A stretch of 64,000 nucleotides of DNA. It comes from Venturia oleaginea. Lineage: Eukaryota; Ascomycota; Dothideomycetes; Venturiales; Venturiaceae. The notes below the pieces were generated by a model, which saw only the letters and a list, made by a program, of their open reading frames with translations, searched no databases and had not been told where the DNA came from. The stretch's first letter is position 1. The number at the start of each line of letters is the position of its first letter. Shown here one piece after another: positions 43,733-53,655 of the stretch. The DNA lies in contig JABMLP010000006.1 in assembly GCA_013176395.1 (NCBI GenBank), forward strand, positions 1,426,001 through 1,490,000. Reading direction: 5' to 3'. The position numbers were made by a program, and so were the translations under genes.

Positions 43733-45178
43733 CTATGCTTTTGGGTGTTCTGACTCAATCCCGCCAGCGCTATCCATTGCGGAGATGGAGGCCTCTGGGC
43801 AGTCCTTCATGTAATGTCTCTCCTTCTTACACTTGAAACACTTGCGCTCCTGAGCCAACTGGACCGCCTGGTCAATGTTTAATCCTACGTCCTTGTAGCG
43901 ATTGAATGCTGCGCGTGCTTTTTCGGGGTCTCGCTCCCGTCGACCTCCACCTAATCCATTGTTTCCACCACCGCTGGACTGCCCTTGAGGCGTGCTCGTA
44001 CCTACACCGGTGTTGTTCGAGGAGATCTGTCGGTTGCCGTTCGAATTGCTGTTCTTCTTGGCCGTAGTTGCAGCGTCGAGAGCCTTGCGCTCTTCTTGTG
44101 TCTGGATGTAGGTTCGGGAAAGGTTGGATGCCTTAAAGCACAACTTCTCGTAGGTCAGATCTGGGTCGCCGGCTTCTCCTGCTGTACCTTCCTTGAGGCG
44201 GGTATACAGCTTCTCGTGGATATCCTCTTTCCAATCGTCCTTGTCTACCTTGCACTGCATCGCAAGGGTCTCAAATTGATTCTTGAAGTTCAGGAAGTCG
44301 ATGTAGGGCTTCATAGTCAGCGACTTGTACGCCTTCTTTGCATTCTGCTTCTCAAACGGGTCTGCAGATCGCTCAGTGGTAACCTTCCATACCTTGTCCA
44401 TTGTACGATCGGCCGCATTGATGAGTAGTAGGGCGTCTTTTGTATTAGGTCCCTTTACAAGGTTCATAAAGTAGGCAACAGACATCTCGTCGTCGTAGCC
44501 CTCTGCCTTCAGCTTGTTTTCCATCGCATTGCGCCAATGCTTGTACTCCGTAGGAGTGTATTTGTCGGTCAATAGGTCAGGGTGTGGAAGTTTGATCTTC
44601 AAAAAGCCGCCTTCCGATCGAGAACCAAATCCGGACAAGTCGTCACCCGATATGAGGTTCTGTCGCAAACTCTGTCGGGTCGCGTTGTATCTGATATTGA
44701 GAGCTTCATACTTGTCGAATACCGCCGCACAAGCTTCCTTTTCTTTTGCTAGTGCTTCCTCCGCACTGTTAAACATAGCCGTCTGTAGGCGGAGTTCATC
44801 GGACTTGCTTTCGATCGTAGCATCTCTTGCCCTTAGGAGTTCTCCTCCTTTCGCTGCTAACCTATCCTTCAGGTCTAGGTAGATCTCTAGCTGCTGTTGT
44901 TTGATATTGCTGCTATGTATCCATCGAAGAATTTCTTTAACCATCTGTGGCTTCAACTGGTCGTCATTAATAGCAGCCGCAATCGTTGCTTCGCTTGCCA
45001 GCCAACCCGTAGTCGCGTCCGCCCAGGGTACTACAAGTATCAGGTCGTCGGTGTCTTCCTTCCTGCTGTGAGCGATGCGGGTAGCCTTATCGGCATTGTA
45101 TTCTGGAGCCTGGAGGTTCAACTTGGCGAAGTCCTCTGGAGTCTTTGCAGCTTCAATAGCCTCTCGGAGCTGGGTCAT
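43733..45178 (-). CDS. Gypsy I gag polyprotein (intact frame)
   Basis: 481 residues. An N-terminal helical part is followed by FLKIKLPHPDLLTDKYTPTE, KHWRNAMENKLKAEGYDDE and FKNQFETLAMQCKVDKDDW, the capsid region typical of this chromovirus group. A Gly/Asn-rich linker leads to the CCHC knuckle CFKCKKERHYMKDC (about residues 448-461). The stop lies 17 bp before the protease frame, which is in a different register, so gag-pol expression would use frameshifting. Confidence 0.87.
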   Translation of the reverse strand: MTQLREAIEAAKTPEDFAKLNLQAPEYNADKATRIAHSRKEDTDDLILVVPWADATTGWLASEATIAAAINDDQLKPQMVKEILRWIHSSNIKQQQLEIYLDLKDRLAAKGGELLRARDATIESKSDELRLQTAMFNSAEEALAKEKEACAAVFDKYEALNIRYNATRQSLRQNLISGDDLSGFGSRSEGGFLKIKLPHPDLLTDKYTPTEYKHWRNAMENKLKAEGYDDEMSVAYFMNLVKGPNTKDALLLINAADRTMDKVWKVTTERSADPFEKQNAKKAYKSLTMKPYIDFLNFKNQFETLAMQCKVDKDDWKEDIHEKLYTRLKEGTAGEAGDPDLTYEKLCFKASNLSRTYIQTQEERKALDAATTAKKNSNSNGNRQISSNNTGVGTSTPQGQSSGGGNNGLGGGRRERDPEKARAAFNRYKDVGLNIDQAVQLAQERKCFKCKKERHYMKDCPEASISAMDSAGGIESEHPKA

Positions 45179-45471
45179 AGGCGTGTCGCCACTTTAGCGG
45201 AAAGGCGCCATCTCAAATCGTACTTTTTTGGGAGTAACTGTGTCGTTTCGGTCGTGAGACGGATCGGTGCCTCGTTTCGGAAGCAATCGTCGGCTTCGAA
45301 TCAGTGAGCAATAGTCGGCTTGGTCGTTGAGCAATGGTCGGCTCAAAGAAAAAAGGTTGTGAGACTGGTCGGTATCTCTGGTCAGGTCGGGGTCGGTTTT
45401 GACTGCTTATTGTCGTAAACAATCTGGAACTATTTGTCGCTGTTCTAAGCGTGAGGGTTGATCTGATATAA

Positions 45472-45651
45472 TGTCACGGCGAGCATTGAACCAGACAGAA
45501 TGAACTAAGATTCCATTTACTCAGTGTGATGAGAGAATATCAGATAGAGAGTAAGTGACTACGGGGCGCGCGAGTTGATGGTCCTCCCGCCACAGTGTGG
45601 CTGCGACACGTTGTCATGTGACAAAGATGGCCACCATGCCATGCCGTCACA
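45472..45651 (-). repeat. 5' LTR of gypsy I
   Basis: 180 bp; three differences from the 28572-28751 copy. The leader of gag lies at 45179-45471 on the minus strand. Confidence 0.93.
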
Positions 45652-45656
45652 CCTAC

Positions 45657-45912
45657 TATATACGTAGCCGTTAATGCATTATTACGCTGGCTTAGATTAG
45701 AATTGCGGGCGCTACTTGGTCAGTTAGTCAAAATTTAGAGAATGTCCACGTTGATATACAAACCATAATAACCTCGAAAGCACAATAACATCTCCTTCTG
45801 AAAGGCTCGGTATAGCTCAAAAGTCTCTGGAATAGTCCTATCCGATTCCTTAGCTAGTAATACATCACCTTAGTATAGATCAGGAAACGATCCTATTCGA
45901 GTCCATAGTAGC
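45657..45912. other. Degraded MITE sequence
   Basis: GAATGTCCACGTTGATATAC near 45752 is the inverse of the TTGAGGGG MITE interior, and TAATACATCACCTTAGTATA near 45866 matches 27746. No gene seen. Confidence 0.5.
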
Positions 45913-47213
45913 TGTGACGGCACGGCATATCCATACGAAGGCAAAAGGCACTTCAGAACATGTCACCGAATTACACTTAGGATCTAAGGTAGAGAGGTAA
46001 GAGTTTCGTAAGATTGATTGATTGATTGATTTTATCCTACTCGGTTGCAGCCGCTTAATCAGGCAGCTATGTCCGGTTAGGAGGACTTCATCAGACAGCC
46101 GACACGTGATAGATTACATAATCCACCGCGCCCCACTTCGCCCCGTTCACTGAAACAAGACCAGCTGTCCCCTCCGTCCTCCCTCTTTTCCCTTAACCAG
46201 TATCTCCAAATGCCCGCTGGCTCTTGTAGATACTGGGTATTCTGCTAGTATATCTGTGCTATGTAGACTCAAGAGGCAATGCCTCGTGTTTCGCTATCCT
46301 TCTACCTACAGTCTCCCTCTAATGCTCAGCTTTGTCTATCTGTTTCGCCTTATCCCTCAAGGCCAATGGGTTCCCTAAGTATGTTTCTGCTTGTGAAAGT
46401 TGCCTTGCACCAGATTCCTATGCGGCGGTGTATTTGGTTGTGTGATGCTGGAGACAATAGTAACCATCGTAGTCGTGATTTCGCTGCTTGGGTGTGATAC
46501 TCCGGGTATGCCCGTGGACGAGGCTGTCTGGTAGCTGCCGTATTGTATGGCGCCGATCGTGCTATAGACCTGCCGTCTTATAGTCGGAGCCTACCTGCTG
46601 CTAGTCGCTCTCCCTACTTGCTATATCGCGCTCCTACTCTTGCCAATGCCATAACTGGGACGCAACAGTCTGGGGAGAGGCTCAAGGCTACGTCTGCTGG
46701 CTTGTAGCAGGACGGTTTGCCAAGACGTTGGGAGAGGTTGTCTAGTCGTTGCAGTGGTGTGTGGTGCCGATTGTTGCGCACCGGGCGTCTGGTGTTTGAG
46801 TTGTGTTGAAGGTATTGCCGTTCTAGCAGTGACTCGTCGACTCGGAGCGTTGCAGTGTCATCTGGGGTGATGGACTAGCCGGGAGATAGTGACTAGATGG
46901 TTGCTGTTGTCTTTGGTGGACGCATCGTTCGTGTAGCTTGCTCATGTATTCGTCTGCTTGCTCTGCCGTGGCCGCGACGGCGACTCTAGAGATATCTCAT
47001 CGACGCTGAGGGACGCGCGATGGCCTCTAGAGGCCGGAGCGGCCACTGGCAGAGGTGTTTTGATGATCTTTAGATGATACTTCTGTAAATTCCAAAAATT
47101 GAGTTCTCGCTGTGTGTGCTGTTTTTAAGAGTTTCGTAAGGAAACTCCGACTAAGTAGGGAAAGTGCACGAGCCATGGCACGTGATTTGAAGGTCACGTG
47201 CCGTGCCGTCACA
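45913..47213. repeat. Solo LTR of the gypsy family, split by a retroelement
   Basis: Ends TGTGACGGCACGGC and GCCGTGCCGTCACA are perfect 14-bp inverses. Removing the insert and one copy of its duplication leaves about 173 bp, close to the 180-bp LTRs, with shared ACTTAGGATCTAAGGTAGAG-like sequence. Flanks GTAGC and GTAAG are only a partial target duplication. Confidence 0.72.
46013..47125 (-). mobile_element. LINE-derived non-autonomous retroelement, copy 2
   Basis: A minus-strand copy flanked by the perfect 15-bp duplication TAAGAGTTTCGTAAG (45998-46012 and 47126-47140). The 3' end, (AATC)n and the 320-bp LINE-type UTR, lies at the left; the 5' tip, the inverse of AACAGCACACACAGCGAGAA, lies at 47102-47121. 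It has a single copy of the internal subunit. It sits inside a solo LTR. Confidence 0.88.
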
Positions 47214-47545
47214 GTAAGCTATCAACGCATCACCATTTTACAGAAAAAACAGCACACACAGCGAGAACTCAATTTTTGGAATTTACAGAAGTATCATCTA
47301 AAGATCATCAAAACACCTCTGCCAGTGGCCGCTCCAGCCTCTAGAGGCCATCGCGTGTCCCTCAGCGTCGATGAGATACCTCTAGAGTCGCCGTCGCGGC
47401 CACGGCAGAGCAAGCACACGAATACATGAGCAAGCTACACGAACGATGCGTCCACCAAAGACAACAGCAACCATCTAGTCACTATCTCCCGGCTAGTCCA
47501 TCACCCCAGATGACATTGCAACGCTCCGAGTCGACGAGTCACCGA

Positions 47546-50359
47546 CAGTGCGTTCGATAAGCAATTGAATTGATTGACCGACGCCGTCAGGCGAACGAAA
47601 ATCGGCCTATTTAGGCCATCAATCAAGCTATGATATATATGAATCAATCAATCAATTGAAGCCTCAAAGATTGAGTGATTGCTCAATCCATGGTGTTGAG
47701 TTCGCTTAAGTAACGTGACGTAGTTTTAGAAGGTAGCCCCTAGAAATTAGTGGGATGATCCACTAAATTTAGCGCCGACCGGCGCCGAAGATGGGGTTTT
47801 TCCTATGCTTCGAATATGTTCGAACATTGGATTAATTATATTCATTTTCTACTAATTTTACCATCACAACCACTACGTTTTCTCTACAGACTATTCAAGA
47901 TGATGACTAGATTCGTACAGCGGAGAAGGCCTGAAGGCTATTCTCAAAGATCCGGTACAGCTATCGACGAAGCCTCACTGTCGCAAGATCTGCCTCCAGA
48001 ACCCGAAAGCCCTATACCAGTAGCTTCTATCCTTCCTCATAGGGTTATTACAACTCCCTTACGTCCTCTCAATCTCCAGCGTTGCAAGTTCGATATACGA
48101 TGGTCACGGCTTCAAAAGGACGGCCAGAAACTGCGGAATCCAAGGCTCAGGCCTGTTACCAAGCAGCAGCTATCCCGACTCAACTCTTACATTTGGGAGC
48201 ACGGCGCAGAGATCCAAGCGGATGGTGAGAAGCATAAGAGACTTTGGCTCTGTAAGAGGTGTCATGAATTGAGGAGTTGGCATACAGGAATCTACGTGGC
48301 GACGTCTACCGGCGGCATACAAGGACACCTTCTCTCTCGGCACGGCGTCAAAGATCCAGGAGATTGCATTGAAATGAATAGACTGCAAGAGGAGGAAGTA
48401 ACTGAAGCGCCGTTGACACATTGCGAGACTTGTGGTCTCAAAAAGGACGATAATTTCGATGCCATCGTGTACAGACAGCAATATATTGACTGGACTATCA
48501 AGCACAATATTGCCTTCCATACAGCCTCCCATCCCGATACCCTCTCGCTACTCAAGGCCGGCGCAATTGAGACTCTTACAGCGATTCTACTAACCGCAAA
48601 GTCCTACGTCAGTAAATGGGTTTTTGAGTCCTACGAAAAACGGTTACCGACCATCCTACACGAGATCAAGGGCGCCAAAAGTCGAATCAATATCTCAGTA
48701 GACGTCTGGAAGGGAGGAAACCATAAGAACTACCTTGCTGTCTGCTCCCACTTCATAAATTCAAACTACAGGCAGTCACGGATTCTCATCGGCTTCCCGC
48801 GCGTTTTTGGCTCAAAATCTGGAGAGAATCAAGCTAAACTGATCGCCTCAGTGCCCACTACATTCGCCATCGATGGGACAAACTTGGGAGGCTTCACAGC
48901 TGATAATGCATCAGATAACGACGCCTGTGTTGCTCACCTTGAGGTTCTGATCTCTGGGCTATCCTCCGGGTGGTCCAGAAGATGGCGCATTCGCTGTATT
49001 GGCCATATCATCAATCTTATCGTAGAGGACCTTCTCTTCGGCGATAATGAGCAATCTAAGCACAATAAGTCACTTGCCGCGGCCGGCGATGATGAACAGT
49101 TTGAGGTCTGGGCGCGCCTAGGACTTATCGGTCGCGTACACAATCTCTGCATATTCATCAATCGCTCACCTGAGCGTAGAGAAGCTTTTGAAGCGCTTCA
49201 AAAGGATGCCAGACTCGATGTTTGGTATGTACTTCTCGTTGGCGGCGGAATCCGATGGCACGGCACTTTCGAGATGATACAACGTGTCCTTTCGCTCAGG
49301 GCGGTTATTATCAAGTGGCAGAGGCTCTACAACTACACCGGTAAAGGCGTTGATGTTAGGAAGTCCTTCCTCACAAATGACGACTTCGAGATGCTTGAAA
49401 TTTGGTGTGCGATACTAGAAGACTTCAAGACGTTCTGTCTCAAAGAGGAGGGTAATGCGACAGAATCTATACAAGGCACAGCCGCCGGAGTCATTAAAGA
49501 GTTGACTTGCAATCACGAGAGACTCACTGACGCGCAGAATGAGGTTGCTTCTCTCAATCTTGCTACTGAGTTTGCTGAACCCTACGTAGCCGGGCTCAAA
49601 GAAGCGCTTCTGAAGACCTCAAAGTACCAGACGATGATTGAAGAGTCAGATCTCTACTACGCCGTCATTATCTGCGACCCAAACCTACGATTACTGTGGT
49701 TCGAAGACCACTGGGCTAAGTACAACAATCGTACCTGGTACAAACGCGCCGAGAGAGGTATGCAGCGCCTTTTTCACGAATACTGCGACAAATACGGGAC
49801 CTTACCTTCACCATCATCGTCACCTACGCCAGAACCATCCTCAGAAGCGGAGAGTGAACCCAGCGGTAAGCGGCCCTCATATTACGACAAATTCAACAGA
49901 TTATCAGTCCACGTGATCACCAAAAAGCGCCGGGTAGTCACCAAAGAAGACGATTATACGAGATACATCAAATATTTCGACCCTACCACCTGGAAGCCAG
50001 TTCACGACGTTGTTGGGTGGTGGGAGCAGCACCGCAATTACTATCCGATCTTATCTCGTCTTGCTTTCGATGTATTATCGATTCCTGGTATGTCTGCAGA
50101 GGTTGAGAGAGTATTTTCACAAGCCGGTAGGCTCATTACTGATGCTAGAAACGGTATGAGTGATGATACAATTGAGGCGTGTCAGATACAGCATCAAGGG
50201 CTTAAAAATGGTGTATTTTAGATCTCTCAATTGACCGATCACTCAAGCCATCAATCTCACTGACACCGACTCAATCAAGCCGTCAATCAAGCCATATATT
50301 GGCCGAATCGGGCAATCAATCTTGAGAATGGCTCAATCGATTGATTATCGAACGCACTG
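47546..50359 (+). mobile_element. Intact hAT transposon, 2.8 kb
   Basis: Ends CAGTGCGTTCGATAA and, inverted, TTATCGAACGCACTG. An 8-bp duplication flanks it: GTCACCGA (47538-47545) and GTCACCGC (50360-50367), with one mismatch. Copy 1 of the host element has the empty site GTCACCGC at 31725, which proves the insertion. Subterminal CAATCAATCAAG-type repeats are abundant. Confidence 0.94.
47816..50221 (+). CDS. hAT transposase, BED finger and hATC dimerisation domain
   Basis: An intact frame of up to 801 residues. A BED-type zinc finger lies near residues 140-175 (LCKRCHELRSW ... HLLSRHG, a C2H2 pattern). The catalytic region includes INISVDVWKGGNHKNYLAVC, FTADNASDND and CIGHIINLIVEDLL. The C-terminal hATC dimerisation domain is VVGWWEQHRNYYPILSRLAF and SAEVERVFSQAGRLITDARN. 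The more likely start is the ATG at 47900 (MMTRFVQRRRPEGYS), since the residues before it are hydrophobic and not conserved-looking. Gene and ends together look competent for transposition. Confidence 0.92.
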   Translation: MFEHWINYIHFLLILPSQPLRFLYRLFKMMTRFVQRRRPEGYSQRSGTAIDEASLSQDLPPEPESPIPVASILPHRVITTPLRPLNLQRCKFDIRWSRLQKDGQKLRNPRLRPVTKQQLSRLNSYIWEHGAEIQADGEKHKRLWLCKRCHELRSWHTGIYVATSTGGIQGHLLSRHGVKDPGDCIEMNRLQEEEVTEAPLTHCETCGLKKDDNFDAIVYRQQYIDWTIKHNIAFHTASHPDTLSLLKAGAIETLTAILLTAKSYVSKWVFESYEKRLPTILHEIKGAKSRINISVDVWKGGNHKNYLAVCSHFINSNYRQSRILIGFPRVFGSKSGENQAKLIASVPTTFAIDGTNLGGFTADNASDNDACVAHLEVLISGLSSGWSRRWRIRCIGHIINLIVEDLLFGDNEQSKHNKSLAAAGDDEQFEVWARLGLIGRVHNLCIFINRSPERREAFEALQKDARLDVWYVLLVGGGIRWHGTFEMIQRVLSLRAVIIKWQRLYNYTGKGVDVRKSFLTNDDFEMLEIWCAILEDFKTFCLKEEGNATESIQGTAAGVIKELTCNHERLTDAQNEVASLNLATEFAEPYVAGLKEALLKTSKYQTMIEESDLYYAVIICDPNLRLLWFEDHWAKYNNRTWYKRAERGMQRLFHEYCDKYGTLPSPSSSPTPEPSSEAESEPSGKRPSYYDKFNRLSVHVITKKRRVVTKEDDYTRYIKYFDPTTWKPVHDVVGWWEQHRNYYPILSRLAFDVLSIPGMSAEVERVFSQAGRLITDARNGMSDDTIEACQIQHQGLKNGVF

Positions 50360-50685
50360 GTCACCGCTAGAACGGCAATACCTTCAACACAACTCAAACA
50401 CCAGACGCCCGGTGTGCAACAATCGGCACCACACACCACTGCAACGACTAGACAACCTCTCCCAACGTCTTGGCAAACCGTCCTGCTACAAGCCAGCAGA
50501 CGTAGCCTTGAGCCTCTCCCCAGACTGTTGCGTCCCAGTTATGGCATTGGCAAGAGTAGGAGCGCGATATAGCAAGTAGGGAGAGCGACTAGCAGCAGGT
50601 AGGCTCCGACTATAAGACGGCAGGTCTATAGCACGATCGGCGCCATACAATACGGCAGCTACCAGACAGCCTCGTCTACGGGCAT

Positions 50686-50814
50686 TGTAAGAGTTCAGCC
50701 CTCAAAGGTGTTTCGCAAGTGAGAGAAGACAGCTTGTATTTCAAAGTATCTAAGTACAAGGAAGAAAGTGTAAGTACAGGAAGGATAGCTTGTATATATA
50801 ATCCTCCTCTTACA
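50686..50814. other. Insert with TGTAAGAG/CTCTTACA termini
   Basis: Starts exactly where retroelement copy 3 breaks off and ends with the inverse of its start (129 bp). The 5-bp flanks GGCAT and AATAG differ. It may be a short LTR or the end of a larger element that removed the 3' end of copy 3. Confidence 0.35.
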
Positions 50815-50902
50815 AATAGATCCTTCTAGAAAGTATCTTTAAATGGAACATGACAGCTTGCAAAATAACAAGAGAACAATTGGAAATCCAGTCATGGATA
50901 AG

Positions 50903-52376
50903 CTAGGGAGAAGGATTCCATCCCTTAACAGTTAGATTCTGAGGTGTTTCTGTTTGCCATTGCTCTTGGTTTGCGGCCAAGGGCGCTGTAGGGGTAGATG
51001 GCCTAATCTGGATAGTTGAAAGTACCTGATCTGGATCAAAAGGTACGAGACCGGCAGCAGTGAAGCTGCGTTGAATATTGCTTAGTGTGAGAGCACTAAT
51101 TCGAGCAATTTTAAAGGCGTGAAGGAACTCAATTTTGTCGATATGATTTATGCCAAGCCTCATATATTCCGAGACTTGGTGGCCGTAGGTACGCTTGAGG
51201 ACCGAAAAACAACCAATATCGAGAGGTCGAAGAAGATGTGATGAATGCGGTGGCATACAAAGAGTAATAATCATCCGGTCTGCACAAAATGGATCAAATT
51301 CTGGCGTTGCGTGGCTGCCGTGGCTATCCAGAATTAGTAGTCGATAACTACCAACCTTTCTTGCAGCTGTATTTGGCTCAAAAACCTCTTTTAACCAATG
51401 TAATCCAAGCTTGTCATTAGTCCATCCATTTGTACTCAAAGCGATTGTCCAATCAGGCGGTAGATTGCTGTTTTCGTACCAAGATGATATATGTACCTTG
51501 CCTTTGAAGATCACCATCGGCGGGAGGCTCCAACCCAGCGCGTTGATCGATTCGATTGCCGTAACCCATTCGCGATCGCCAGGCTGTAATTGAGGGGGTC
51601 TGCCACGCCTATCTGAGGCAGTAACTACGCGTGAGATACTTGTAAGGCCCATTGCAAAGTGTTGATTCGGCTTTGCACACGTGTATGAAATAGTAATGAA
51701 ATGATAATGTAGCGATAATGAAATGATAATGAAATAAACATATATGGATAAGTCTCTCGTATTCTTGATTGTTCTTTTTCTTCTTCGAACATTGAGGTAT
51801 CCTTGAGATGCAGAAATTGCACCGCCCCTGTCAGTGCCAAGGATACGACACAAAGCCAGTTTCGTCGAAGTTGTAGATATCGTTATTGAGGATGCCGTAT
51901 TTAGCGATTGTGTTTGGTACAAGCCGAAACCAGGCCCCAATAAGGGCTGGATCTTCGCATCTTGCCCTTTGATTGTCGTAGCTGCGTGAATATCGCGATT
52001 TGAGGCTAGGGCGGCGGTTGATGTATCGCTGAGGCCAATTGACACCGATTTTGTTATCTGAGCCTACACGCTGCTCGAGTACGATTTTTGCCGCATCGCG
52101 TACCCCAGTAACGGTCAATTGATAACCTCTTTCATCCATAGATAGTATCCAATGCTCGACGACCTCCTCTTCCGTATCCGTAAGCTTTTGGCAATTTGGG
52201 CGCGAATCGACGCGTGAAGCGCGTCCGCGAAGGCGGGAGGCAAGGGAAGTAAATGGGACAGAATAGGCATCAGCGGCCTTTCGAATACTTGGGAAATGGC
52301 CTTTCAAATAAGCGTCATGAGCAAGGAGTAGTTGACCCTCTTTCTGGGCCTTTGTATTAACTAGTTGTGGTGGCAT
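50903..52376 (-). pseudogene. Fot1/pogo DDE transposase, split by a solo LTR
   Basis: Upstream frame 52376-51831: a psq-type HTH (SIRKAADAYSVPFTSLASRL), a CENP-B-type HTH (LTDTEEEVVEHWILSMDERG) and the first catalytic Asp in NFDETGF. A 191-bp insert breaks the frame just after this. Beyond it come GLTSISRVVTASDRRGRPPQ, the second Asp in LLILDSHGSHATPEF and the third in LLRPLDIGCFSVLKRTYG. Removing the insert and one 5-bp duplication restores continuity, so the gene was whole when struck. It lacks the C-terminal CCHC knuckle seen in the other pogo copies. Confidence 0.85.
51660..51850. repeat. 191-bp solo LTR in the pogo catalytic motif
   Basis: Runs from TGTTGATTCGG to GGATACGACA (TG...CA) and is flanked by CAAAG on both sides (51655-51659 and 51851-51855), a perfect 5-bp duplication. 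It is not similar to the gypsy LTRs of this window. Confidence 0.82.
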
Positions 52377-52404
52377 TGTGGGCTAATCGATGAGGATACG
52401 AAAA

Positions 52405-52455
52405 TGTGTACCGCTCGGTGGTGTGTACCGCTCGATGGTGTGTACCGCTCGATGG
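52405..52455 (+). repeat. Three 17-bp tandem repeats upstream of the pogo gene
   Basis: TGTGTACCGCTCGATGG occurs three times back to back (one mismatch in the first), 30 bp upstream of the pogo start codon. Possibly transposase binding sites or part of the element's end. Confidence 0.85.
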
Positions 52456-53655
52456 TGGATTACGTTACCAATCATAAAGGAAACGCGCCATATATGTCAC
52501 TAAACGTTCCACGTGACAGTATCCGTAACACAGAACCAGAAGGGTATATAGGGAGGACGTTGGACGGACTTTCCTTTCTCTCTTCGTGGTTATCTCATGT
52601 TATGTTTCTCACATAGGAGCTTCTTCAACCTACTACAGTAACGACCTTTTACTTAGATACAATCAAGCCCACCCCCAACCTTCATACTAACCGACAAGCG
52701 TTCAGGATTGATCTGAGGATCAAATCGGTTAGACGACAATTGAATTGGGAGATACATCGGACGGCTAGGATCTAGTGAGCCTCCAAAGAACCTGAGCAAG
52801 GGAAGGTACTTAAGGTCAGTACTTCCAGGCTGATATTGCCCTTACCCCAAACCCGCGGACCAGAACAAGAGAAAACAAGTGTCAAGAAGGTCTTGACATA
52901 ATCAACTGTGTTGAGAAACGAGTTCCCCGTAACACACCGCCCCGTTGGGGACCCTAAGGGCCAGGTTCTACCGTGTGGCCCGGCTACCACCCTTCTTTAT
53001 ATTAAGTATCCCTGTTTTCTAATCATGGCCATTGTGAGTGAAATAGGATGGGATGGGATGGGAATTAATAGGGCGGGACGAGGCGGTATAAATATAGATC
53101 TTAAGTCAAGGAAATCGAGGACGTCTACCCATCTAATCGTGATGATGTATGTATATATGTAGTATTCAGAGAGCGCGGCTGTTGTCTTGCCTTATATTGT
53201 CTCCTTCCATCTCAGTGGAGATTTAGAAAAGTGGAGATACTTCCTTGGATTATTTATCGCTTTGATTTGAACATTCTGTTTGATAGATGGCTCGCTTTGA
53301 GGCTACCAGTACCAGAGATCCGGGCTTTTCTCTCTCATCTTCTCCTCTTCACCGAATGGTATTTGCATACACGCATGCTCAAGTTACGCTCTGCACACAC
53401 ACAACTTACCTTCTACACACGCCTCAAGTTCTACATTGCCGAAAAGGTATGTTATAAAGCCCGACTGCGCTGTATCGCTGGAATCAATCTGTCACCTGAA
53501 TTTCGAGATCGCTATCGATAATTTTTTGGAGAAAACTCAGAGGCGGACTGTCGGGAATTTATCGATATTGATCTTGCAATGGAAGAATCTGTTTCCAGAC
53601 GTGGCTTTGCGAGAGAACGGGATACTAATATTGATCAGCTCAAATACCCTCGAAT
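52456..53655. other. Intergenic stretch without a secure gene
   Basis: A GGGAT run lies at about 53047-53062. Short frames at 53231-53521 look hydrophobic but have no motif; they probably lie in the 5' region of the next gene. No retroelement or RNA gene recognised. Confidence 0.4.

Larger units (their letters stand above)
28572..45651 (-). mobile_element. Ty3/gypsy chromovirus I, outer element of a nested block
   Basis: Two 180-bp LTRs (28572-28751 and 45472-45651) differ at only three positions and run from TGTCACGGCGAGC to GCCGTCACA on the plus strand. Perfect CCTAC duplications lie at 28567-28571 and 45652-45656, so both LTRs belong to one insertion. Coding is on the minus strand: gag, protease, then (after the inner block) the end of RT, RNase H, integrase and chromodomain. 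A purine tract (AAGGGGGGGGTGA on the minus strand) abuts the 3' LTR. The piece encoding the RT catalytic core is missing, replaced by 11.5 kb of other elements. Confidence 0.92.
47244..50685 (+). mobile_element. LINE-derived retroelement, copy 3, split by hAT and 3'-truncated
   Basis: 47244-47537 matches the 5' part of copy 1, and 50360-50685 continues the same sequence (CTAGAACGGCAATACCTTC onward). At 50685, in the middle of the conserved region (after TCGTCTACGGGCAT), the match ends abruptly and the LINE-like 3' end is missing. Confidence 0.83.

Noticed and set aside
50686..50814. Calling this a complete LTR
   Set aside because: The termini are inverted TGTAAGAG/CTCTTACA, but no duplication, partner or family supports it; kept as unassigned.
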